Of a stretch of DNA of 64,000 nucleotides, positions 33,817 through 41,827 are shown piece after piece (the first letter of the stretch is position 1; every line of letters begins with the position of its first letter). Where the stretch lies: the NCBI RefSeq assembly GCF_003001955.1, contig NZ_PVNH01000004.1, forward strand, positions 434,001-498,000. The letters run 5' to 3'. A model generated the notes under the pieces. It searched no databases. It had not been told where the DNA came from and worked only from the letters and a program-made list of their open reading frames with translations. Source of the stretch: Prauserella shujinwangii. Its GTDB lineage: Bacteria; Actinomycetota; Actinomycetes; Mycobacteriales; Pseudonocardiaceae. Made by a program: the position numbers and the translations under genes.

Positions 33817-34622
33817 GCGGCCACGGTAGCAACGGCCCGGCCGAGGAACTCACCGAGCACGCGGTTGAACTCGGCGGGCCGCTCCAGGTTCGGCAGGTGG
33901 GCCGCCCCCTCGATCACCGCCAGCCGGGAGCCGGGCACGTGCCGGTGCGTGAACTCGGCCACCTCGACCGGGGTGAACTCGTCCTCGGTGCCGACCACCA
34001 CCAGCGTGGGCACGGTGACGCGGCCCAGCATCGCCACGTAGTCCGGGCGCTCGGCGCGCCCGCGCAACGCGGCGGCGGCACCCTCGGGTGACGTGGCCCG
34101 CATCATCCCGAGCACGTGGTCGGCGACGGCGGGCAGTGCCCGGATGTTGTGCGGGGCCACCATCTTCGGCAGCACCTCCGCCGCGTACGGGTCCATCCCC
34201 TCGCGCAGCAGCCGGTCCGCCAGGACGCGGCGCGCGACCTTGCCCTCGGCTGTCTCGGCCGGAGCGGAGGTGTCGGCGAGCACGAGCGCCCGGATCCGCC
34301 CGGCGAACAGGCGGTGCAGTTCGAGGACGATCTGGCCGCCCATCGACAGCCCGCCCAGCAGGAACCGGTCGACGCCGAGGTGGTCGAGCAGGGCGGTGAT
34401 GTCGCGCGCGAACGTCTCCAGCGGCGTCGTGCCGGGTACCACCGTCGACTCGCCGTAGCCCCGCAGGTCCGGGGCGATCACCCGGAACCCGGCACCGCCG
34501 AGATGCTCGGCCTGCGGCCGCCACATCGACCGGTCGAACGGGTGGCCGTGCACGAGCACGAGCACGTCGCCCTCCCCCTCGTCGTCGTAGCCCATCCGGA
34601 TTCCGTTGACCTCCGCGAACAT
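33813..34622 (-). CDS. Alpha/beta hydrolase (esterase/haloperoxidase-like)
   Basis: A 269-residue alpha/beta hydrolase. Seen: oxyanion motif LVHGHPFDRSMW, nucleophile elbow GLSMGGQ (Ser), the acid in VVVGTEDEFTPVEVA and the catalytic His in EGAAHLPNLERP. ATG 34622 is chosen over an upstream in-frame ATG that would span the promoter; GGGAG lies eight bases before it. It is co-transcribed with paaX, as hydrolases of aromatic catabolism often are, but might equally be the target of the divergent MocR gene, whose operator sits upstream. A -35 TTGCAC and -10 TAGCGT spaced 17 bases fit its promoter. Substrate unknown. Confidence 0.8.
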   Translation of the reverse strand: MFAEVNGIRMGYDDEGEGDVLVLVHGHPFDRSMWRPQAEHLGGAGFRVIAPDLRGYGESTVVPGTTPLETFARDITALLDHLGVDRFLLGGLSMGGQIVLELHRLFAGRIRALVLADTSAPAETAEGKVARRVLADRLLREGMDPYAAEVLPKMVAPHNIRALPAVADHVLGMMRATSPEGAAAALRGRAERPDYVAMLGRVTVPTLVVVGTEDEFTPVEVAEFTHRHVPGSRLAVIEGAAHLPNLERPAEFNRVLGEFLGRAVATVAA

Positions 34623-34676
34623 CGCCGCTCCCGCCCTCGTCGCCTGTTGACACCACGACGCTATCCGGAGCACTAT

Positions 34677-34710
34677 CTCGGTGCAATAGAAACATTGCAC
34701 TCGGTGCAAT
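34677..34710. promoter_or_regulatory. MocR-type operator: direct and inverted GTGCAAT repeats
   Basis: CTCGGTGCAAT occurs at 34677-34687 and 34700-34710, 23 bases apart, with an inverted ATTGCAC (34694-34700) between. It lies between the divergent hydrolase and MocR genes and covers the hydrolase -35 (TTGCAC). Confidence 0.7.
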
Positions 34711-34722
34711 CAGGGAGGCAGG

Positions 34723-36063
34723 GTGGCCGCGGGGGACTACCGGGCGATCGCCGACGCGATCGCCGCCGAGATCGCGGCGGGGCGGCTGGCGCCCGGCCAG
34801 CGGTTGCCGCCGCAGCGCCGCTTCGCGCGGCGGCACGGCATCGCGGACTCGACCGCGGCCCGCGTGTACCGCGAGCTGGTGCGGAGAGGGCTCGTCGTCG
34901 GCGAGGTCGGCCGAGGCACGTTCGTGCGCGCGGGCGAACCGGGACCGGAACCCGCGCTCGCCGAGCCGGGCACGGCCAGGGTGGACCTCGAGCTGGTCGT
35001 GCCCGCGCCGTCCGCGCAGGCCGGGCGGCTCGCGGCCGCGGTGAGCGCGCTCGGCGGGCCCGACGCGCTCGCGGCGGCGCTGCACCCGGTCGGCGTCACC
35101 GGCACTCCGGGGCTGCGTGCGGCGGCGGCCGGCCTGCTGGCCAAGGCGGACTGGGTGCCCGAACCCGAGCGGATCCTGGTCGCGGGCAACGGCAGGCAGG
35201 CGATCGCGGCGGCGCTCGCCGCGCTGGTGCCCTCGGGCGGGCGGCTGGCGGTGGAGGCGCTGACCTACCCGCTCGTCAAGGGCATCGCCGCGCGGCTCGG
35301 CGTCGGCCTCGTGCCCGTCGAGACCGACGCCGAAGGGCTGGTGCCCGGTGCGCTGGCCGCGGCACACCGGGCCACCCCGGTGCGGGCCGTCTACGTCCAG
35401 CCGACCCTGCACAACCCGCTCGGCACGACAATGTCCGCCGCGCGGCGGGCGGAGCTCGCGGCGACCCTGCGCGCACTGGACCTGCCCGCGGTGGAGGACT
35501 GTGTCTACTCGTTCCTGCGCGAGGAAACCCCGTTGGCCGCCCACGCGCCCGAGCGCACCGTGCTCGTCGACAGCCTGTCGAAACGGCTGACCCCGGGGCT
35601 CACGCTGGGCTTCGCGGTCGCCTCCGGGGCGCTGGCCGACCGCGTCGCCACCGCGATGCGGTCGGGCGCGTGGACGCCGGCCGGGTTCGCCGTGGCCGTC
35701 GCGACCCGCTGGATCGGCGAGGGCGCGGCCACCGCGGTGCAACAGGACAAGCGGCAGGACGCCGCGTTACGGCAGGAGATCGTGCGCGACCACCTCGCCG
35801 GGTTCGCCGTCCGCGGCGACCCGGGGGCGTACCACTGCTGGTGGGAGCTGCCCGGGCCCTGGCGCGCCGAGACGTTCGTCGCCGCCGCGGCCCGGCGCGG
35901 GATCGCCGTCACCCCCGCCGGGGCCTTCGCCGTCGGGAGCGGGCGGGCGCCGAACGCGGTGCGGCTGGCACTGGCCACGCCCCCACCGGCCACCCTGGCG
36001 TCGGCACTGCGCACGCTCGCCGGGCTGGCCCGCGCCGAGCCGCACGACGAGGAACCCGGCTGA
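34723..36063 (+). CDS. MocR-family regulator (GntR DNA-binding domain fused to aminotransferase)
   Basis: A 446-residue protein. Residues 1-75 are a GntR winged helix (DYRAIADAIAAEIAAGRLAPG, DSTAARVYRELVRRGL). The rest is a fold-type I aminotransferase-like domain with YVQPTLHNPLGTTMS and the PLP lysine in VDSLSKRLTPGL (SLSK). Known: MocR proteins such as GabR and PdxR bind direct repeats and sense amino acids or PLP. The GTG start lies 13 bases after the repeated GTGCAAT sites, so it is likely autoregulated and controls the divergent hydrolase operon. Confidence 0.9.
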   Translation: MAAGDYRAIADAIAAEIAAGRLAPGQRLPPQRRFARRHGIADSTAARVYRELVRRGLVVGEVGRGTFVRAGEPGPEPALAEPGTARVDLELVVPAPSAQAGRLAAAVSALGGPDALAAALHPVGVTGTPGLRAAAAGLLAKADWVPEPERILVAGNGRQAIAAALAALVPSGGRLAVEALTYPLVKGIAARLGVGLVPVETDAEGLVPGALAAAHRATPVRAVYVQPTLHNPLGTTMSAARRAELAATLRALDLPAVEDCVYSFLREETPLAAHAPERTVLVDSLSKRLTPGLTLGFAVASGALADRVATAMRSGAWTPAGFAVAVATRWIGEGAATAVQQDKRQDAALRQEIVRDHLAGFAVRGDPGAYHCWWELPGPWRAETFVAAAARRGIAVTPAGAFAVGSGRAPNAVRLALATPPPATLASALRTLAGLARAEPHDEEPG

Positions 36064-36109
36064 GGACGGCTTCCGTGCGCCGGGAAGCCGGAAAGTCCAC
36101 TGTGGACCG

Positions 36110-36135
36110 GTTTCGCCCCGGGGCAGGCCGGGTAG
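36110..36135 (+). promoter_or_regulatory. SigB-like promoter of the DUF2795 gene
   Basis: GTTT (36110-36113), a 16-base spacer and GGGTAG (36130-36135), 25 bases before the ATG. Confidence 0.65.
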
Positions 36136-36159
36136 CCGCGTGGGCGGAGGTGACACACG

Positions 36160-36477
36160 ATGGCGACGACCGATGTGGAGCGGCTCCGCACCGCGCTGTC
36201 CGATGCCGACTTCCCGGCGCAGAAGGACGACCTCGTCCGGGACGCGGAACAGGCGGGTGCGGACGGTGACACGATCCGGGCCCTGAACTCGATCCCGCCG
36301 GTCGAGTACGCCAGCCTGGACGAGGTGGAGCAGTCCGTGCCTTTCGATCCCGGCCCGCCCGACGCGGAGACCGGTGAGCGGCGCAGGCGGCACGCCAAGC
36401 CGGGGCTGAGCCAGCAGGAGAAGGACGTCCCGGAACACCCGATCGTCGAGGAACTGGGCGAGAACCGGGGAAGCTGA
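36160..36477 (+). CDS. DUF2795 domain protein
   Basis: A 105-residue, highly charged small protein. Residues 1-65 match the DUF2795 layout (VERLRTALSDADFPAQKDDL, then GADGDTIRALNSIPPVEYASLDEV); the rest is a basic-acidic tail (ETGERRRRHAKPGLSQQEKD). DUF2795 proteins are common in actinobacterial stress gene sets, role unknown, with a small helical fold. GGAGG lies ten bases upstream of the ATG. It has its own SigB-like promoter. Confidence 0.8.
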   Translation: MATTDVERLRTALSDADFPAQKDDLVRDAEQAGADGDTIRALNSIPPVEYASLDEVEQSVPFDPGPPDAETGERRRRHAKPGLSQQEKDVPEHPIVEELGENRGS

Positions 36478-36506
36478 CCCCGGCGCGTGGCGCCGTTCAG
36501 CGCCGT

Positions 36507-36776
36507 TCAGCGGCGAAGCTCGGCCCACACGCGGTCGAGGTCGTCGCTGAACGGGGCGCCCCGCGCGCAGGCCCGCTCGGCGTCCTGCCGCAGCCCGCGC
36601 AGCTCGTCCGGGGTCAGGCCGGGCGCGCTGAGCCCGTCTCCCCGCAGCCACTGCAGCAGCTCGTCCCAGCTGCGCCACGGACCCGCCTCCAGCGCGTACG
36701 CGACCGTGGACCGGCCGTAGCCGCCCGCGGGCGCGTTCCCACCGGGACGGTCGGAGCCCGGCCGCGGCGCGCTCAC
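36507..36776 (-). CDS. Small hypothetical protein
   Basis: An 89-residue protein with a Gly/Pro-rich N-terminus and a helical C-terminus (YALEAGPWRSWDELLQWLRG, DELRGLRQDAERACARG, DDLDRVWAELRR). No family recognised. GTG 36776 overlaps the stop of the upstream small gene by four bases, so the two are co-translated. It is convergent with the DUF2795 gene. Confidence 0.55.
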   Translation of the reverse strand: MSAPRPGSDRPGGNAPAGGYGRSTVAYALEAGPWRSWDELLQWLRGDGLSAPGLTPDELRGLRQDAERACARGAPFSDDLDRVWAELRR

Positions 36777-36997
36777 GACGACCCCCGGAAGTTCTCCCAG
36801 CCGGGAGGCATGCTGCTCTCCTGCCCGGAGGCGTGGTCGTCCCCGTCGGCCGGAAGCAGGTCGTTGGCCTCGCGTTGCTGCTCGATCGCCTCCACGATCT
36901 CCTCCGTGCTCATGTGCTCGACGCTCGGAATGCCCACGCGCCGGGCTTCCTCGGCGAGCTCGGCCATCGTCATCTCGTGCAGATTCCGCCGCACCAT
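36773..36997 (-). CDS. Small protein with a Rho-N/SAP-like helix-loop-helix
   Basis: A 74-residue protein: NLHEMTMAELAEEARRVGIP, then VEHMSTEEIVEAIEQQREAN, a pattern like the Rho N-terminal/SAP fold (Mt-x-eL-x3-A-x2-l-gI, then e-ii-x-ai). Such domains bind nucleic acids or form small scaffolds. A disordered tail follows. ATG 36997. First gene of a two-gene minus-strand operon; a SigB-variant promoter lies 32 bases upstream. Confidence 0.65.
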   Translation of the reverse strand: MVRRNLHEMTMAELAEEARRVGIPSVEHMSTEEIVEAIEQQREANDLLPADGDDHASGQESSMPPGWENFRGSS

Positions 36998-37028
36998 CGC
37001 AGGTCCCTTCGTCGTGGTCGATGGTCGG

Positions 37029-37053
37029 GTAGCCGCCGGCGCGGGGGCCTAAC
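37029..37053 (-). promoter_or_regulatory. SigB-variant promoter (GTTA / GGCTAC)
   Basis: On the minus strand GTTA (37053-37050), a 15-base spacer and GGCTAC, one base from GGGTAC, the same variant as at 14080-14104. Confidence 0.35.
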
Positions 37054-37063
37054 CGCCCGTCCG

Positions 37064-37088
37064 GTTTGCCGCTTCCCGTGCGGGGTAG
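37064..37088 (+). promoter_or_regulatory. SigB-like promoter of the site-2 protease gene
   Basis: GTTT (37064-37067), a 15-base spacer and GGGTAG (37083-37088), 33 bases before the ATG. It is one of the best matches in the window. Confidence 0.7.
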
Positions 37089-37120
37089 CCGACGATCAGT
37101 CGACGGAAGGCTTTCTCTCC

Positions 37121-38308
37121 ATGACACCGACGATCAAACTCGGGCGCATCGGCGGCGTTCAGGTCGGCGTCCACTGGAGCGTGCTGGGGATCCTCGCGAT
37201 CCTCGTCGTGGCACTCGGCTTCGCCCGGTGGCCCCAGCTGCTGCCCGGCTACCCGTGGTACGTCTACGTGTTCGCGGCGCTCGTGGGAGCGGTGCTGTTC
37301 CTCGGCTCGCTGCTCGCGCACGAGGTCTCGCACGCGATCGTCGCGCGGCGCAACGACATCCCCGTCGAGGGCATCACGCTGTGGCTGCTCGGCGGTGTCG
37401 CGCGGCTGCGGGGCGAGGCGCGCACGCCGGGCGCGGAGCTGCGGATCGCCGCGGCGGGCCCGCTGACGAGCGTGGCCGTCGCCGTCTTCTTCGCGCTCGT
37501 CACGGGGCTGCTGGTGCTCGCCGACGCACCGGACCTCGTGTCCGCCATCGCCGGTTACCTCGCGGCCGTCAACGTGGTGCTGGCGGTGTTCAACCTCGTG
37601 CCCGCCGCACCGCTGGACGGCGGGCGCATCCTGCGCGCCGCGCTGTGGAAGTGGCGGGGCGACCGGACGCGCGCGGCGATCTGGAGCGCCCGCGCGGGAC
37701 GGGGCTTCGGCCTTTTCCTGATCTTCCTGGGCGCGTGGCGGCTGCTGTTCGCGGGATTCGGCGACGGCCTGTGGTGGATCCTGATCGGCCTGTTCATCAC
37801 CAGCATGGCGAGCGCGGAGGAGCGGCAGGCCGAGTTCGGGTCCGCCGTCGCGGGGGTCCGCGTGCGCGACGTCATGACCCCGGATCCGGACACCACCGAC
37901 GGCGAGAGCACCGTGGCCGACTTCCTGCGCGACGTCGCGCTGGCGCGGCGGCACTCCGCGTTCCCGCTGCTGGACCAGGCGGGCAGGCTGCAGGGGCTGA
38001 TCACCCTCAACCGGCTCAAGCAGGTGCCCCCGGACCGGCGCGAGACGACACCACTGCGCGAGGTCGCCTGCCCGCCCGGCGAGATCGCGATGGCGGAGCC
38101 GGACGAGCCGGTCTCCGACCTGCTGGAGCGGCTCGGTGGCTGCGCGGACGGCAGGGCCCTCGTGTTCTCCGAGGGGAACCTCGTCGGCATCGTCTCGCCC
38201 AGCGACATCAGCAGGCTCGTCACGCTCCGCGGCCTCGACACCGGGTGGTCGCGGGGCGGGGCCGACGTCACCACCTCGCCCTACGCGCGGCCCGAGCGCC
38301 GGGTGTAG
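37121..38308 (+). CDS. Site-2-type M50 zinc metalloprotease with CBS domain pair
   Basis: A 395-residue intramembrane protease. Seen: about six hydrophobic segments in the first 230 residues, zinc motif HEVSH at 67-71, the third-ligand motif NLVPAAPLDGGR near 158-169, and two C-terminal CBS domains (about 246-375; VRDVMTPDPDTT and VSDLLERLGG). Known: such proteins cut membrane-bound regulators or anti-sigma factors, and CBS pairs bind adenine nucleotides, so activity may follow energy charge. The ATG at 37121 is preceded by AAGG and a SigB-like promoter. Substrate not visible in the window. Confidence 0.9.
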   Translation: MTPTIKLGRIGGVQVGVHWSVLGILAILVVALGFARWPQLLPGYPWYVYVFAALVGAVLFLGSLLAHEVSHAIVARRNDIPVEGITLWLLGGVARLRGEARTPGAELRIAAAGPLTSVAVAVFFALVTGLLVLADAPDLVSAIAGYLAAVNVVLAVFNLVPAAPLDGGRILRAALWKWRGDRTRAAIWSARAGRGFGLFLIFLGAWRLLFAGFGDGLWWILIGLFITSMASAEERQAEFGSAVAGVRVRDVMTPDPDTTDGESTVADFLRDVALARRHSAFPLLDQAGRLQGLITLNRLKQVPPDRRETTPLREVACPPGEIAMAEPDEPVSDLLERLGGCADGRALVFSEGNLVGIVSPSDISRLVTLRGLDTGWSRGGADVTTSPYARPERRV

Positions 38309-38324
38309 CCGGCCGCCGTGCGGG

Positions 38325-39392
38325 TCAGGGCCTGCTGCCGACGCCCGTCGCCACCTCGTGCAGGCGGCGGCCGGGCGTCGACCCGGCCAGTGGCGGGGTC
38401 GACGCGCCCGCGTTCTCCCGGAGGCCGGTGAAGAACTCGGCGAGCGCCTCGGCCGCGGTGTGCCGCGGCGTCCACGCCAGGTCCGTTCTCGCCCGCGTGG
38501 TGTCCATCAGCGGCAGCCGCAGCACGGCGTCGAACAGCTCGGGGGAGGCGGGCACCGCGTGCAGCCGCCACGCGGCGGTGAGGGCCGCGCGCGCCACGAA
38601 CGCGGGCATCGGCACCGTCCGCGCCCGCAGCAGCTCCGCCAGCAGGCTCGCGTCCACCACCGGCTCGGCGGCCAGGTTGAACGCGCCGCGCACTGGGTTG
38701 ACGGCGGCCAGCCGGAACGCCTCCCCGATGTCGGCCGAGTGCACGGCCTGCATGCGCAGTCCCGGCAGGTCGGGCACGACCGGTACCACCCCGGGACGGA
38801 CCAGCGAACCCGGTACGAACGGGCCCGCGAACAGCCGCCGCTGCTCCTGGGCCGCCTCCCGCTTGAAGACGAAGCCGGGGCGCAGGCGCGCGACCCGGGT
38901 CTGCGGGTTCGCCCTGGTGAAGGCGTCGAGCACGCGTTCAAGGTACGCCTTCTCCCTGGTGTACGCGGCCGCGGGCCAGCCGTGCGTCGGCCAGCGCTCG
39001 TCCACCCTGCGGTCCTTCGGGCCGGGGGAGTAGGCGCCGACCGACGACGAGTACACCAGCGCGGGCACCTCGCACCGCGCCACGGCGTCGAACACCTTGA
39101 CGGCGCCGAGCACGTTCGACCGCCACGTCGTCACGGGATCGTGGGTCGGCTGGAACAGCCACGCCAGGTGGATGACGGCGTCGGCGCCGTCGAACAGCTC
39201 GTCCAGCCGCTCGTCGGGGACGTCGGGCAGGTCCGCCTCGACCATGTCCAGCTTGGGCACCGACCACGCGGGCCGCCTGCGGGCGAGCCCGACGATCGAG
39301 TCCACCCGCGCGTCCTCGCTGAGCGCTTCCACCACGCTGGTCCCGATGTTGCCCGTCGCCCCGGTGACGACGACGCGGATTCCGTTGCTCAT
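38325..39392 (-). CDS. NAD-dependent epimerase/dehydratase family protein
   Basis: A 355-residue extended SDR. Seen: VVVTGATGNIGTSVVEAL at the N-terminus and a catalytic Y-x3-K in YTREKAY, preceded by the serine run YSSSVGAYSPG. Substrate domain (230-355) is not typical of any named sugar epimerase. It follows the SRPBCC gene by 20 bases and is probably in its SigB-type transcript. Function undetermined; related stress-inducible SDRs exist in actinomycetes. Confidence 0.75.
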   Translation of the reverse strand: MSNGIRVVVTGATGNIGTSVVEALSEDARVDSIVGLARRRPAWSVPKLDMVEADLPDVPDERLDELFDGADAVIHLAWLFQPTHDPVTTWRSNVLGAVKVFDAVARCEVPALVYSSSVGAYSPGPKDRRVDERWPTHGWPAAAYTREKAYLERVLDAFTRANPQTRVARLRPGFVFKREAAQEQRRLFAGPFVPGSLVRPGVVPVVPDLPGLRMQAVHSADIGEAFRLAAVNPVRGAFNLAAEPVVDASLLAELLRARTVPMPAFVARAALTAAWRLHAVPASPELFDAVLRLPLMDTTRARTDLAWTPRHTAAEALAEFFTGLRENAGASTPPLAGSTPGRRLHEVATGVGSRP

Positions 39393-39411
39393 CACGGTTC
39401 CCTCCGGCTCG

Positions 39412-39846
39412 TTACGCGCCCGTCCGTTCCGCGACGAGGGCCGCCAGCCGGTCCAGCGACTCCTCGATCCTGCGGTCGACCTCCTCCGAGAACTCGCCAC
39501 CGAGCGTCTCCGGCTGCTTCCCGCCGAACGTGATGTGCAGCGTGGCGACGCTGTGCAGGTCGCCCCGGGATCCCGGCTCGACCTGCAGCCAGCCCTCGTA
39601 GCGCGCGCTGTCGTTGCTGCCCCACTCCAGGCGGAGCTCGGCGGCGTCGACGTTGACGTAACCCTCGGCGTCGTAGACCTCGCTACCGCTGGACACCCAG
39701 GCGCGCAGCTCGCCGGGGGTCGCGTCCGACTCCTCGATCTGCACGCCGTCGGGCGACCAGCTGTCGATCGTGCGCAGGTCCGTCGCCACGTCGAAGACGG
39801 CACGCGGCGCCGCGGCGATGTCCCGCTGGTGTTCGAATTCGGCCAT
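39412..39846 (-). CDS. SRPBCC (START-like) ligand-binding protein
   Basis: A 144-residue polyketide-cyclase/START-like protein: EFEHQRDIAAAPRAVFDVAT at the start (the usual I-x-A-x-P-x-x-V-F turn), a curved beta sheet, and a C-terminal helix RRIEESLDRLAALVAER. Binds a small hydrophobic ligand in this fold; no catalytic signature seen. ATG 39846 with a SigB-like promoter at 39857-39880. First gene of an operon with the epimerase. Confidence 0.8.
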   Translation of the reverse strand: MAEFEHQRDIAAAPRAVFDVATDLRTIDSWSPDGVQIEESDATPGELRAWVSSGSEVYDAEGYVNVDAAELRLEWGSNDSARYEGWLQVEPGSRGDLHSVATLHITFGGKQPETLGGEFSEEVDRRIEESLDRLAALVAERTGA

Positions 39847-39856
39847 GCCCCGCAGG

Positions 39857-39880
39857 TACCCAGCTGGCGGCCGGGTATGC
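39857..39880 (-). promoter_or_regulatory. SigB-like promoter of the SRPBCC-epimerase operon
   Basis: On the minus strand GCAT (39880-39877), a 15-base spacer and GGGTAC, 10 bases before the ATG. Confidence 0.5.
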
Positions 39881-39883
39881 GTG

Positions 39884-41710
39884 CTACTGCGCGGCGAGCG
39901 CGGTCGCCGCGTCGGCGACGGCGTCCGCGTCGATCCCCGCGTGCCACAGCTGCTCGGCCGGGGTGGCCGAGCCCGGCAGCGCCAGCACCCCGAGCTTCGC
40001 GAACAGCGGCGGCTCCACGGCGCCCACGAAGGCGTCGAGCACCGCGTCGCCGAGACCGCCCTGCGGCCAGTGGTCCTCGACCGTGACGATGCGGCCGGTG
40101 TCCGCCGCGGCCTGGTGCAGGGTGGCGGTGTCGACCGGCTTGACCGAGTACAGGTCGATCACCCGCGCCGCGATGCCCGCGTCGGCGAGCCGGTCGGCGG
40201 CGGTCAGCGCCTCGAACACCGTGATCCCCGCGGCGACGATCGTGACCTGGTCGTCGGGGGAGGAGCGCAGCACCTTGCTGCCGCCGATCGGGAACGTCTC
40301 CTCCGGGGAGTACAGGACGGGCGTGTCGCCGCGGGTGGTGCGCAGGTAGCTGATCCCGGACAGGTCGGCCAGCGCCGCCGTGAGGTGCGCGGTCTGGTTG
40401 GCGTCGCACGGGTACAGCACGGTGCTGCGCCACAGCGCGCGGTAGGCGGCGAGGTCCTCCAGGCCCATCTGGGACGGCCCGTCGGGGCCGATGGACACCC
40501 CGGCGTGGGAGCCGTTGACGCGCAGGTCGGCCCCGCTCACGGCCGCCATGCGCACGAAGTCGTGGGCGCGGCTGAGGAACGCGGCGAACGTGGACACGTA
40601 GGGGATCCAGCCGCGCACCTGCATCCCGACCGCCGCGGCGACCAGTTGCTGCTCGGCGATGTAGCACTGGAAGAACCGGTCGGGATGGGCCTGCGCGAAG
40701 TACCGGGTGCGGGTGGAGTCGGAGACCTCCCCGTCGAGCACGACGACGTCGGACCTGGCGTCACCGAGGGCGGCCAGGGTCTCGCCGAACGCGGTGCGCG
40801 TGGCGACCTCGGTGCCCGGCTCGTAGGTGCTGAGCTTCAGCGACGTGGTGTCGAGCGGCATCCGTTCCGGCGCGGGCAGCGGGTCGGCGACGCGGACGCG
40901 GGCGTACCGGCGGCCACCGAGCTCGGCGACCGCCTCGTCGGTGTCGGGCAGCGGCTTGCCGTGCTTGCCCTCCTGGTCCTCGACGGACTCGACGCCCCGG
41001 CCCTTGCGGGTGCGCGCGAGGATCGCGGTCGGCCTGCCCGCGGTGGCGAGCGCCTCCGCGTAGGCCCGGTCGATCTCGTCGATGTCGTGCCCGTCGATCT
41101 CGACCGTGTGCCACCCGAACGCGCCGATCCGCCGCGCGTACGCGGCGGTGTCCCAGCCGTGCCGGGTCGGGCCGCGCTGCCCGAGCCGGTTGACGTCCAC
41201 GACGGCGATCAGGTTGTCCAGCCCGGCGTGGCCGGCGTGCTCGAACGCCTCCCACATGGAGCCTTCCGCGAGCTCGCTGTCGCCGCACAGCACCCACACG
41301 CGGTAGTCGATCTCGTCGAGCCGCCTGCCCGCGAGCGCGAGCCCGGTGCCGATCGGCAGCCCCTGCCCGAGCGACCCGGTGGCGACGTCCACCCCCGGCA
41401 GCTGCGGGGTGGGGTGCCCCTCCAGCCTGCTCTCCGCTTCGCGGAAGGTCAGCAGCTCCTCGTCGGAGATCGCGTCCGCGGCGACGAGCATCGCGTACAG
41501 CAGCGGTGAGGCGTGTCCCTTCGAGAAGATCAGGTGGTCGTTGCCGGGATGCTGCGTGGTGTCGAAGTCGTAGCGCAGGTATCTCGCCAGCAGCACCGCC
41601 ATGAGGTCGGCGGCGGACATCGACGACGTCGGGTGCCCCGACCCGGCGGCCGCGGCGGCCCGGACGGCGTCGACCCGCAACTGCTGGCCCAGTTCCGCCA
41701 AGTCGTCCAT
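39884..41710 (-). CDS. tkt: Transketolase (short form)
   Basis: A 608-residue thiamine-diphosphate enzyme, the length of the short archaeal/animal-type transketolases rather than the about 700-residue actinobacterial housekeeping form. It moves two-carbon units between ketose and aldose phosphates, making sedoheptulose 7-phosphate, the substrate of GmhA. Seen: SGHPTSSMSAADLMAVLLAR, the ThDP/metal motif GDSELAEGSMWEAFEHAG..VVDVN, KGRGVE, and a C-terminal pyrimidine domain with FQCYIAEQQLV. ATG 41710; a SigB-like promoter precedes it. Inference: a stress-induced second transketolase. Confidence 0.85.
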   Translation of the reverse strand: MDDLAELGQQLRVDAVRAAAAAGSGHPTSSMSAADLMAVLLARYLRYDFDTTQHPGNDHLIFSKGHASPLLYAMLVAADAISDEELLTFREAESRLEGHPTPQLPGVDVATGSLGQGLPIGTGLALAGRRLDEIDYRVWVLCGDSELAEGSMWEAFEHAGHAGLDNLIAVVDVNRLGQRGPTRHGWDTAAYARRIGAFGWHTVEIDGHDIDEIDRAYAEALATAGRPTAILARTRKGRGVESVEDQEGKHGKPLPDTDEAVAELGGRRYARVRVADPLPAPERMPLDTTSLKLSTYEPGTEVATRTAFGETLAALGDARSDVVVLDGEVSDSTRTRYFAQAHPDRFFQCYIAEQQLVAAAVGMQVRGWIPYVSTFAAFLSRAHDFVRMAAVSGADLRVNGSHAGVSIGPDGPSQMGLEDLAAYRALWRSTVLYPCDANQTAHLTAALADLSGISYLRTTRGDTPVLYSPEETFPIGGSKVLRSSPDDQVTIVAAGITVFEALTAADRLADAGIAARVIDLYSVKPVDTATLHQAAADTGRIVTVEDHWPQGGLGDAVLDAFVGAVEPPLFAKLGVLALPGSATPAEQLWHAGIDADAVADAATALAAQ

Positions 41711-41721
41711 GCGCTTCCGGC

Positions 41722-41746
41722 TACCCGGTGCGGGCGCCGCTCACAC
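41722..41746 (-). promoter_or_regulatory. SigB-like promoter of the transketolase gene
   Basis: On the minus strand GTGT (41746-41743), a 16-base spacer and GGGTAG, 12 bases before the ATG. Confidence 0.5.
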
Positions 41747-41827
41747 CCCGCGAGCCCCCGCTCCCGCGCGCGAGTGCCGCGTTCCGCACGGCGGGTGCCG
41801 CGTTCCGGGACGCCGCGGCCGGGCCCC

